NCBI GenBank assembly: GCA_964473865.1 | Contig: CAYYQN010000022.1 | Coordinates: forward strand, 1-64,000 | From: CAIMUX01 sp964473865 | GTDB taxonomy: Bacteria > Eisenbacteria > RBG-16-71-46 > CAIMUX01 | Length of the DNA: 64,000 bases | Direction of reading: 5' to 3' | Shown here: positions 26,689 to 34,526 of the stretch, one piece after another | Layout of the letters: every line of letters starts with the position of its first letter | Position numbering within the stretch: the stretch's first letter is position 1 | The notes under the pieces: generated by a model | Databases searched by the model: none | What the model was told of the DNA's origin: nothing | The model's input: the letters and a program-made list of their open reading frames with translations, nothing else | Made by a program: the position numbers and the translations under genes

Positions 26689-27948
26689 ATGTCCCTCCAA
26701 GTCGGCATCATCGGCATGCCCAATGTCGGCAAGTCGACCCTCCTGAACGCGCTCACCCACGCCCATGCCGAGGCCAGCAACTACCCGTTCTGCACCATCG
26801 ACCGCAACATGGGCGTCACCTCGATCGAAGACCCGCGTCTCAAGGCGCTGTCCGAGAAGCTGCGGCCGGAGGAGACGGTCCCGGCTTCGATCCAGTTCGT
26901 CGACATCGCCGGGCTGGTCCGCGGCGCCTCGCGCGGCGAGGGGCTTGGCAACAAGTTCCTCGGTCACATCCGCGAGGCCGACGCGCTGATCCACGTGTGC
27001 CGGCTGTTCCAGGATGAGGCGATCGTCCACGTGGACGGCACGGTGGATCCGGTGCGCGACTGCGAGGTGGTGTTGACCGAGCTGATGCTGGCCGACCTCG
27101 AGACCGTGGAGCGCCACGAAGACAAGGTGAAGAAGCAGGCCAAGGGGAATCCGAAGGAAGCGGAGGCGACCTTGGCGGTGCTCGAAATCCTGGCGAAGCA
27201 TCTGCGGGAGGGAAAGCCGGTCTCCTCGCTGGCGCCGGCGACCGCGCGCGCCGCTCTTCCGATGTCGGGCGCGGCGCCGGGACCGGGATCCGGGCCGGAT
27301 GCCGGCCTGCCATCCGGCCACGGTCCGGGACACGATCCGGCTCACGGGCCGGCTCACGCACACGGCGCGGGCCGCAGCCATGGCGCCTCGCCCGGGCCGG
27401 CTGTCGACGCTCCCGCCGTCGCCCTGGCCCGCGAGCTCTGTCTGCTCTCTCTCAAGCCGACTCTCGTGGTCCTCAACATCGACGAGGCCGCCTCCGTCGG
27501 CGCGGATGACCCGCGGGTCCAGGCCTTGCGCCGCGCCACCGGAACCGAGGTCCTGCCCATGGCGATCCGGATCGAAGAGGAGCTCTCGCGGCTGGCCCCG
27601 GATGAGCGCGAGTCCCTGGCGCAGGATCTGGGTCTGCCCGGCGACAACCTGCCGCGGCTGGTGGAGGCGGCGCGGCGGCTGCTTGGCCTCGTGACCTTCT
27701 ACACCATCGCCAACGACAAGCTGCGCGCCTGGTTGGTGCCCGCGGGCACCCCAGCACCCAGAGCCGCCGGGCGGATCCACACCGACATGGAGCGCGGCTT
27801 CATCCGGCTGGAGGTCTTCACGCCGGAGGATCTCCTCACGCACGGGAGCCGGGCCGAGCTGCACAAACACGGCCTGATCCGCGTCGAGGGTCGCGACTAT
27901 CTGATTCACGACGGCGACGTGGTCCAGGTCATGTTCCAGGCGCCGTGA
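26689..27948 (+). CDS. ychF: Ribosome-binding ATPase YchF with low-complexity insert
   Basis: 419 residues against about 363 usually. Motifs: Walker A GMPNVGKSTL, G3 VDIAGLVRGAS, specificity NIDE, and a C-terminal TGS domain (GRIHTDMERGFIRLEV ... HGLIRVEGRDYLIHDGDVV). The coiled-coil region carries an extra stretch of about 55 residues (about 188-243) made of Gly, Pro, His and Ala (for example GHGPGHDPAHGPAHAHG). Its DNA shows a 12-bp period of CCGG cores, like the intergenic arrays near 2.2 and 4.4 kb. The reading frame is intact because 12 is a multiple of three. ychF is the housekeeping copy; a divergent paralogue lies at 2948-4057. Confidence 0.95.
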   Translation: MSLQVGIIGMPNVGKSTLLNALTHAHAEASNYPFCTIDRNMGVTSIEDPRLKALSEKLRPEETVPASIQFVDIAGLVRGASRGEGLGNKFLGHIREADALIHVCRLFQDEAIVHVDGTVDPVRDCEVVLTELMLADLETVERHEDKVKKQAKGNPKEAEATLAVLEILAKHLREGKPVSSLAPATARAALPMSGAAPGPGSGPDAGLPSGHGPGHDPAHGPAHAHGAGRSHGASPGPAVDAPAVALARELCLLSLKPTLVVLNIDEAASVGADDPRVQALRRATGTEVLPMAIRIEEELSRLAPDERESLAQDLGLPGDNLPRLVEAARRLLGLVTFYTIANDKLRAWLVPAGTPAPRAAGRIHTDMERGFIRLEVFTPEDLLTHGSRAELHKHGLIRVEGRDYLIHDGDVVQVMFQAP

Positions 27949-27966
27949 ACGAAGAGGAACGACGTT

Positions 27967-29103
27967 GTGAAGAGTGAGAGCGGCCGGTCGCGCGAGAAAA
28001 GCGGCGCCCAACGGACGCACCGGGATCGCGGACACGGCGGCGCGGGCGCGGGCTCGGCTTCGGGAAGAGGCCACCATGCCGACCCCAATGCCGCAGGGCG
28101 TGCCGCCGCCCGCCGGCGGGCCCTTTCCACCATCGAGTTCACGGAAGGGGTCCTCGCGGGGGACCGCACCGTCCTCTCTCGCGCCATCACCCTCATCGAG
28201 TCGAACGCCCCGGCCCACTTCGCGCAAGGGAGGGAAGTCCTGGCGGCACTCCTGCCGTATGCCGGCGGCTCGATCCGCGTCGGAGTCACCGGCGTGCCCG
28301 GCGCGGGCAAGAGCACCTTCATCGACGCGCTCGGGACCCGCCTGACCGCCCGCGGGCACCGCGTCGGCGTCACCGCCGTCGACCCCTCCAGCACCCTCTC
28401 GGGTGGGAGCATCCTCGGCGACAAGACCCGGATGGAGCGGCTGGCCAACGACCCGCGGGCGTTCGTGCGCCCGTCCCCCTCCGGCGGCATCCTCGGTGGC
28501 GTGGCGCGCAAGACGCGCGAGACGGTTCTGGTCCTGGAGGCGGCCGGGTATGACGTAATCCTGGTCGAGACCGTGGGCGTGGGGCAGAGTGAAGCCGCGG
28601 TCCACTCCATGGTCGACTTCTTTCTGCTGATGCTGATCCCGGGCGCCGGCGATGAGCTGCAGGGGATCAAACGAGGGATCCTCGAGCTGGCCGATGCGGT
28701 CCTGGTGAACAAGGCCGACGGCGACACGCGGGCCGCCGCGGAGAGGGCCCGCGCGCAGTACGACATGGCGCTGCACTACCTCCGTCCCTCCGAGACCGGC
28801 CCGCCGGCTCGCGCGTACGCCGTTTCCGCCCTCACCGGCGAGGGGATCGATCCGTCCTGGGCGGCGGTCGAAGCGGCGGCAGCGGCCGGACGCGAGACCG
28901 GCGCGCTGGCACGCCGTCGCCGCGAGCAGGAGCGGGACTGGATGCACCAGCTCATCCGGGAGCGGATGGAGGAGGAGTTCCGCGAGCATCCGGCGGTGGC
29001 GGCGCTCCTGCCCGAGCTGGAGCGGGCGGTGACCGAGGGCACGATCCCGGCCACCGAAGCGGCGCTGCGGTTGCTGGAGGCGTATCGGAGCGGAAAGTTG
29101 TAG
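27967..29103 (+). CDS. meaB: MeaB-type GTPase, methylmalonyl-CoA mutase chaperone
   Basis: 378 residues. A G3E-family GTPase that protects and reloads adenosylcobalamin on the mutase. Walker A is GVPGAGKSTFID, followed by VTAVDPSSTLSGGSILGDKTRM, the switch segment VETVGVGQSE, and the guanine motif NKAD. The last 60 residues form the dimerisation arm. The start is GTG, and the first 50 residues are a basic Gly/His-rich extension of unknown value. It lies 18 bp after ychF and on the same strand as mutAB, so it belongs to the same region. A second MeaB is encoded at 56475-57626. Confidence 0.93.
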   Translation: MKSESGRSREKSGAQRTHRDRGHGGAGAGSASGRGHHADPNAAGRAAARRRALSTIEFTEGVLAGDRTVLSRAITLIESNAPAHFAQGREVLAALLPYAGGSIRVGVTGVPGAGKSTFIDALGTRLTARGHRVGVTAVDPSSTLSGGSILGDKTRMERLANDPRAFVRPSPSGGILGGVARKTRETVLVLEAAGYDVILVETVGVGQSEAAVHSMVDFFLLMLIPGAGDELQGIKRGILELADAVLVNKADGDTRAAAERARAQYDMALHYLRPSETGPPARAYAVSALTGEGIDPSWAAVEAAAAAGRETGALARRRREQERDWMHQLIRERMEEEFREHPAVAALLPELERAVTEGTIPATEAALRLLEAYRSGKL

Positions 29104-29151
29104 AATGGTTCCTGTTCGTCCATCTGTGGTCGCTACGAGGAGTCGGAGTGG

Positions 29152-32100
29152 ATGGGGTGGAGGGGTGAGGCTGCGCTGCGTCTGTGCCGGTGGCATCCAC
29201 CGATGGGGTCTGCGTTCGCGCTATGGATCGCTACCTCGCTTGCCTCGTTTCCGCCCGACGGTCCGACCGCCGCACGCGCTGCGATTCCAGAGACGCCTGC
29301 CGGTTCGCTGAGCCGGCACCAGCCCGCGGAGCCTCCGCCGGCGATCCGGCGACCGGGACCCGCCGCGGAGGACGCGGCGATCTCTACCTCGGTCCAGGCC
29401 GACAGCGTCCTTCTCCTCGACTTCGAGACCGGCAGCATAGAGGACTGGGTCCCGCGTCCAACCGATCGTCCCCACTTCAAGGCACTCGAGTTCCGATCCG
29501 ACCAGGCCTTGAGCGGACGCCGGTCGCTCTATTGCGAGATCGAGGGATATGAAGAGGGGATTCCCAAGGACAACGAGGAGTGCCGGATCCGTTATCTGTT
29601 GCCGCGCCCGGTGCGAATTGACAGCACCACCGTGATCTCATGGACCTGGTGGTTCCGGGATCGGGAACGCAACGACGGAATCCACATCGGCATCTGGGCC
29701 ACGGATGGTCGCACACCGCAGAGGCTCTACACCACCTGGATGTCGCACAGTCTGTATCAGCGCGGGCCCTGGCCGTTCGATGATCCGGCCGGCCGGCCCG
29801 TCTCCCACCGGTGCACGATCGGCGCCCGTTTGCGGATGGGTGAGTATCTGGACTGGCCACCACCTCCCTGGTACGTCGTCCAGATTGACCTGTCCGTGGT
29901 CTTTCCGACCGATCAGATCCTTTTCCTGGACGACCTGCGCATCGGCCCCGCGCGCGGCGCGCCGGAGCCCCATCCGTCTCGCACGCAGAACCTCGCCGTG
30001 ATGCCGGAGTTGACATTCCTGAAGGTCGCAGACATCGACGGAGACGGACGCATTGACCAGATCATCGGCCAGGCAGATGCCCCGCCGATCGTGCGGCTGG
30101 CCCGGTCCGACGGCGAGTATCGCTCCTTGGATCCGTCCGAGGCCGGTCTCGATGAAGCCAGATCACTCCGGGACGCCGCGTTTGCCGACCTGGACGAGGA
30201 CGGCCGCCTGGACCTGGTGGGCCTGGACCGGCGGGGTCTGCTCTTCTTTCGGGGACTGGGACGCGGCGAGTTCCGGCAGATGCCGCCCGTTCGCCCGGTT
30301 GATCTCATGCCGCTGGAGGAAGTTGCGCGGCCGGGTCCGGACCAGGCGATCCCGAAACTGCCGGCGGGGGTCCTCGCCGCCGACCTGTTGCCCAACCCTG
30401 GCACCGAGATCCTCCTGAGCCGCACCGTCGCCCTGCAGATGGATTCAATCTACGTCTGGTTGGGTGACTGGCGCTGGAAGTCGGAGCCGTTGCCGCCGCC
30501 GTGCATCGGGCCTCCGCCCCCACCCTTGCCGATCGCCGGCCGATACCGGCACGGCGCGGCGGTCGGAGACGTCGATGGCGACCAACGCCTCGACCTCCTG
30601 TTGGCGAACACCGACCTCATGATGCAGACGCCCCGGGGCCTGATCTGTGAAAGCATGGAACGTCTCCCCGGGTGCGGCACTCTGGAGAGAGAGCCGGCCT
30701 TCGGAGACATCGACAACGACGGCGACCTCGATCTCTTCCTGCCGGTGGATCTGCGCAACAGAGCGGGCTCCGCGGACGCGGCGCAGGCACACAGCCTGCT
30801 CTGGGTGAATGACCGGGGACGGTACACCGACATCTCAGAGAAGCTCCAGGCCTTCGACATCCGTCACGCCCATGCTCCGATCCTCGAAGACCTGGATCTG
30901 GATGGCGACCTGGATCTCTGGTTCCTCCAGAGCGCCTGGTCGCGCAAGATGCCGCTGCGTCCCCCGAACATCTACCTGCAGAACAACAGCAAAGGGGAGT
31001 TCAGCGAACAAGCGGGGCAGAACTCCTGGCTCAGCGAGATTCCGCCGGCGGTTTCCGCGGTGAGCTGCGATGCCGACGACGATGGCGATCCGGATCTCCT
31101 CATCGTGCCGCGCGAGACCGGCGTGCCGCTGCTCTGCACAAACCTGAGCGACAAGGGACGATCGATCAAGGTGCGCCTGCTGGATCGCCGGGGCGCGCCT
31201 CACGCGGCGGGGGCTTCGATCGCGCTCTACCAGACCCCGGCCGGCGGAGGACGCGGCCCGCTGGTCGGCCACCGGCAGAGCGGCGTCGGCTCGGTGCTCC
31301 CGGGTTGTGGCGAAGCGATATTCGGATGTCCGTCGGCCGGCCCGTTCGAACTGGTCGTCACCTGGCCGAGAGAGCCGGGGCGGCCGATGGTGCGCCGTGA
31401 CCTCCGGCCCGGGAGCCGGGTCACGCTCATCGAACCGGCGTTTGCCGGCGCGCCGGGCGGCCTGGTTTCCCGAATCGACGTCGGGCGCCGTCAGTGGGCC
31501 GATCGACTCGGAGGATCCGGGTGGCAGCTTCTGGTGCCGTTGGCCACGCTCTATGGCGTCTGCGCCGGCGTGGCGGGCTTCGCGTTTCGCCGGGTTCTGC
31601 CGCAGAAGCGCGGTCTTGCGCTCCGAGAGGCCGGCTGGCGAAGTCCGCGACTGCGCCGCCTGGCGTTCCTGTTGCTGGCCGCGGCGGGCGCGGCCGGCCT
31701 GATGATCGGCCGGCCGGTCTGGCCCCAGCATCGCGCGGCGCGTCTGGGAGCGGCGCTGGCGGAGGGAGGTCTGGCGTTCGGGGCCGCCGTCGGCCTGGCC
31801 GCGGCCTGGCTCGACTCCAAGCGCCGCCAGGCGCTGCGGGCCCAGGTCGTGGGCGCGGAAGAGGCCCGCGCCGCGCTGCTCGCCGCGATCGATGGCTTCT
31901 CGCATGCGCAATGGCTCAGGTACCTGGGCGGAATCGCCGCGCTCACGCGCAGCCTTGCCGAAGGCGTGGATCCCGAGGCGGTGTTCTCGCGCCTGCGGGC
32001 CCGCATCGATTCCTACGGGGCCACGATCCATCCGCAGCTGCGGGAGATCATACGGATCCTGCCCAAGGCCGGGCTTGATCCGGACGTCGCGCGGACGTTC

Positions 32101-32781
32101 TCGGAAGACTGCATGGCAATCGAAGAAGGAGTGCGGGCGGTCCGATCGATGCTGGACCAGACGGGAGCCCCGGGCCGCGCCGCGGGAGCGTTACTCGGCC
32201 AACCGGGTGATTCCTCCTCCAGCGGGATCATCGGCCCGACTTCGAGCACCGCCTTGGAGCGGCTGGCCGAGGCCGCCGGACGCATGCACGAGACCGTGCA
32301 GAGCATCTTCCGCGATCTGGGGCGCGGACTTCGGGCGGACATCGCCCCCGCGGTGAGCGCGGCGATCGATCGGGCGCGCGAGGAACTCGGAGGCCTCCGG
32401 GTCCACACCGAACTGCCAGCGACGCTGCCGCGGGTGTTCGCAACCCCCGGGGACCTCGCGAACATCCTTGAGAACCTCCTCGTGAACGCCGGCCGGGCGG
32501 CCCGAGCGAACATGGCCGCGCGCCCCGCGGAAGTCTCCGTGTCCGCGCGGCGGTTGGGCGGGCTCGTCATGATCTCGGTTCGCGACAGCGGCGCTGGAGT
32601 CCCCGCGGAGCGACAGCCGATCCTCTTCGATGCCCGGATCACCGACCCTGACCGGCATGGACGTGGCTTGCCGTATGCTCGGCGGCGGCTGCACCAACTC
32701 GACGGGGATGTCCGGCTGGCCGCATCGTCGCCGCAGGAGGGAACAGAATTCGTCGTGACCCTGCGGGTCCTCGCCGACTGA
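29152..32781 (+). CDS. Sensor histidine kinase with FG-GAP/UnbV extracellular domain
   Basis: 1209 residues. Residues 1-44 look like a signal peptide. An Asp-rich FG-GAP/VCBS region (about 285-640) contains at least six calcium-loop repeats: DIDGDGRIDQ, DLDEDGRLDL, DVDGDQRLDL, DIDNDGDLDL, DLDLDGDLDL and DADDDGDPDL. An ASPIC/UnbV-like domain follows (about 660-770). Two membrane segments (about 785-805 and 828-850) lead to a cytoplasmic helical domain with a candidate phospho-His at 918 (GFSHAQWLRY). The HATPase domain shows the N box NILENLLVNAG (1104 on), G1 DSGAGV and G2 GRGLPYARR. The H box is atypical. The NtrC-type response regulator starts 14 nt downstream, so the two form a pair. I infer sensing of an extracellular glycan, matrix or Ca2+-bound ligand. 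Confidence 0.85.
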   Translation: MGWRGEAALRLCRWHPPMGSAFALWIATSLASFPPDGPTAARAAIPETPAGSLSRHQPAEPPPAIRRPGPAAEDAAISTSVQADSVLLLDFETGSIEDWVPRPTDRPHFKALEFRSDQALSGRRSLYCEIEGYEEGIPKDNEECRIRYLLPRPVRIDSTTVISWTWWFRDRERNDGIHIGIWATDGRTPQRLYTTWMSHSLYQRGPWPFDDPAGRPVSHRCTIGARLRMGEYLDWPPPPWYVVQIDLSVVFPTDQILFLDDLRIGPARGAPEPHPSRTQNLAVMPELTFLKVADIDGDGRIDQIIGQADAPPIVRLARSDGEYRSLDPSEAGLDEARSLRDAAFADLDEDGRLDLVGLDRRGLLFFRGLGRGEFRQMPPVRPVDLMPLEEVARPGPDQAIPKLPAGVLAADLLPNPGTEILLSRTVALQMDSIYVWLGDWRWKSEPLPPPCIGPPPPPLPIAGRYRHGAAVGDVDGDQRLDLLLANTDLMMQTPRGLICESMERLPGCGTLEREPAFGDIDNDGDLDLFLPVDLRNRAGSADAAQAHSLLWVNDRGRYTDISEKLQAFDIRHAHAPILEDLDLDGDLDLWFLQSAWSRKMPLRPPNIYLQNNSKGEFSEQAGQNSWLSEIPPAVSAVSCDADDDGDPDLLIVPRETGVPLLCTNLSDKGRSIKVRLLDRRGAPHAAGASIALYQTPAGGGRGPLVGHRQSGVGSVLPGCGEAIFGCPSAGPFELVVTWPREPGRPMVRRDLRPGSRVTLIEPAFAGAPGGLVSRIDVGRRQWADRLGGSGWQLLVPLATLYGVCAGVAGFAFRRVLPQKRGLALREAGWRSPRLRRLAFLLLAAAGAAGLMIGRPVWPQHRAARLGAALAEGGLAFGAAVGLAAAWLDSKRRQALRAQVVGAEEARAALLAAIDGFSHAQWLRYLGGIAALTRSLAEGVDPEAVFSRLRARIDSYGATIHPQLREIIRILPKAGLDPDVARTFSEDCMAIEEGVRAVRSMLDQTGAPGRAAGALLGQPGDSSSSGIIGPTSSTALERLAEAAGRMHETVQSIFRDLGRGLRADIAPAVSAAIDRAREELGGLRVHTELPATLPRVFATPGDLANILENLLVNAGRAARANMAARPAEVSVSARRLGGLVMISVRDSGAGVPAERQPILFDARITDPDRHGRGLPYARRRLHQLDGDVRLAASSPQEGTEFVVTLRVLAD

Positions 32782-32795
32782 AGGGAACAGCATCC

Positions 32796-34349
32796 ATGGA
32801 AGACAACAAGCCCAGCGTTCTCATCGTCGATGACGACCCCGAGTTCGCCGCCGATCTCACGGCGATCCTCGCGAAGGACTTCCGCTGCCGCGCCGCCCGG
32901 AGCGGCGAGGAGGGTCTCGGCGCGATCTCCGGGAACCCGCCCGATATCGTGGTCCTCGACCTCATGCTGGGCGGTCGGAACGGCCTCGAGATCCTCGCTG
33001 AGATCCGTTTGCGCCATCCCAGCCTCCCGGTCGTCATGGCGACCGATCATCCCTCGGTCGAAACCGAGGCGGCCGCCCTCGAAGCCGGCGCGCTGTACTA
33101 CCTGCGCAAGTCGGCCGGGCGTGCGGAAGTCGCCGCCAAGCTGCGGCGATGCCTCGATGTCGGCCGGACCTTGCGGGAGCGCGATGCCCTGCAGGGTGAG
33201 GTCCACCAGCACTTCCTGGCCACGTCGCCGATGCTCCGCCGTCTGGAGGAGCGGATCGCCCGCGTGGCCGCCGCCCCGACCAGCACGGTCCTCATCACCG
33301 GAGAAAGCGGCACCGGCAAGAGCTTGATCGCGCGGGAGATCCATCGCCGCTCCCCCCGCGCGCGGGGACCGTTTCACCGGGTGAACATGGCAGCGCTCAC
33401 CGAGGAGCTGATCAAGAGCGAGCTCTTCGGCCACCGCAAGGGCGGATTCACCGGCGCGATCGAAGACCGCCGCGGGCACTTCGAGACCGCATCCGGCGGA
33501 TCGCTCTTCCTCGACGAAATCGGCGATCTGTCCCCCTCGGTGCAAGGGATGCTGAACACTGCGATCGAGGAGCGGCGGATCACGCCGGTCGGTTCATCGG
33601 ATGAACTTCGCATCGACGTGCGGGTCATCGCCGCCACCAGCCGCGACCTGGATGCCCTGGTGCAGGCGGGGCAGTTCCGCCGGGACCTCCTGGGCCGCCT
33701 CTCCGTGGTGCCGCTGCACGTCCCTCCCCTGCGCGAGCATCCCGAGGACATCCCGGACCTGCTGCAATACTTCATCGGGCGGCTGTCGGCGGAAATGGCG
33801 TTGCCCCACGTGACGGCCACGCCCGAAGCGATCGCGCGCCTGCAGGAGCATCACTGGCCGTACAACGTGCGCGAGCTGCGCAACGCCGTGGAGCAGGCGC
33901 TGATCTTCTCCGGGCAGGCCGGGGTCCTGGACGGCGACGCGTTCGGCTTTCTCGACATCGCAGCGCATCGTCTGCGATCTGGGGACGGGGGTCCTGCCTC
34001 GGGGTCACGCACGCCCTTCGGCCCCCATTCGGCGTGGGGGGCGAGTCCGTCGGGCACGCTTCCCGGCGGCTTGCCGCCGGTCCCGGGGCCGGAGCCGTTG
34101 GATGCGGTGCCCTGCTCCTCACCCGCCTGGGGACCGTTTCCCGCCGGGGCGGGCTCGCCCCTCGACTACCACGCCCAGCGAGAGGCAGTACTGCTCGGGT
34201 TCAAGCGGGAGGTTCTGGAACGCGCGTTTCGGAGAGTGGGCGGAACTGCGGACCGCCCGCACCCGAGCGACATCAGCAAGGTGGCGGAGATCCTCGGCAT
34301 CACGCCGAAAGGGGTGCGGGATCTTCTGCGGGATCTGACGAACCGCTGA
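32796..34349 (+). CDS. Sigma-54-dependent NtrC-family response regulator
   Basis: 517 residues. The receiver domain has acidic residues in VDDDPEF, phospho-acceptor Asp55 (VVLDLML) and Lys105 (YLRKSAG). The AAA+ domain has Walker A GESGTGKS (169-176), Walker B SLFLDEIGDLS and the arginine-finger region. The sigma-54 contact loop reads GGFTGA (216-221) where nearly all family members have GAFTGA. A 60-residue Pro/Gly/Ser-rich insert precedes the C-terminal DNA-binding helices (ISKVAEILGITPKGVRDLL). It is encoded 14 nt after its partner kinase. A candidate sigma-54 promoter faces the exported beta-helix gene at 36758, a plausible target. Confidence 0.93.
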   Translation: MEDNKPSVLIVDDDPEFAADLTAILAKDFRCRAARSGEEGLGAISGNPPDIVVLDLMLGGRNGLEILAEIRLRHPSLPVVMATDHPSVETEAAALEAGALYYLRKSAGRAEVAAKLRRCLDVGRTLRERDALQGEVHQHFLATSPMLRRLEERIARVAAAPTSTVLITGESGTGKSLIAREIHRRSPRARGPFHRVNMAALTEELIKSELFGHRKGGFTGAIEDRRGHFETASGGSLFLDEIGDLSPSVQGMLNTAIEERRITPVGSSDELRIDVRVIAATSRDLDALVQAGQFRRDLLGRLSVVPLHVPPLREHPEDIPDLLQYFIGRLSAEMALPHVTATPEAIARLQEHHWPYNVRELRNAVEQALIFSGQAGVLDGDAFGFLDIAAHRLRSGDGGPASGSRTPFGPHSAWGASPSGTLPGGLPPVPGPEPLDAVPCSSPAWGPFPAGAGSPLDYHAQREAVLLGFKREVLERAFRRVGGTADRPHPSDISKVAEILGITPKGVRDLLRDLTNR

Positions 34350-34353
34350 AGAA

Positions 34354-34393
34354 CCCGGCCAGCCGCACCTGCAGGTACCTGCAGGCGGCCGGG
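34354..34393. terminator. Nested palindrome after response-regulator gene
   Basis: Contains a perfect 18-bp palindrome at 34368-34385 (CCTGCAGGTACCTGCAGG) bracketed by the inverted repeat CCCGGCC (34354-34360) and GGCCGGG (34387-34393). It begins 5 nt after the response-regulator stop. It has no T run, so it may be a structural or binding element instead of a terminator. Confidence 0.4.
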
Positions 34394-34450
34394 ACACTTC
34401 GCAGGATGACAGCGCCTTGGGTGCATCGCGGACGACGAGCGGGCAACCGG

Positions 34451-34490
34451 AGCCCGGCGGGGAGGACCTGCGCCCCCTCCCGCCGGGCTT
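34451..34490. terminator. Strong hairpin between convergent genes
   Basis: AGCCCGGCGGGGAGG and CCTCCCGCCGGGCTT pair over about 14 bp with one bulge and a loop of about 10 nt. It sits between the convergent response-regulator and beta-helix protein genes, so it may terminate both. No long T tract follows on either strand. Confidence 0.6.
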
Positions 34491-34526
34491 CCTGTGGATG
34501 ACTCCGGACCGATCACTCTGGAAGGA

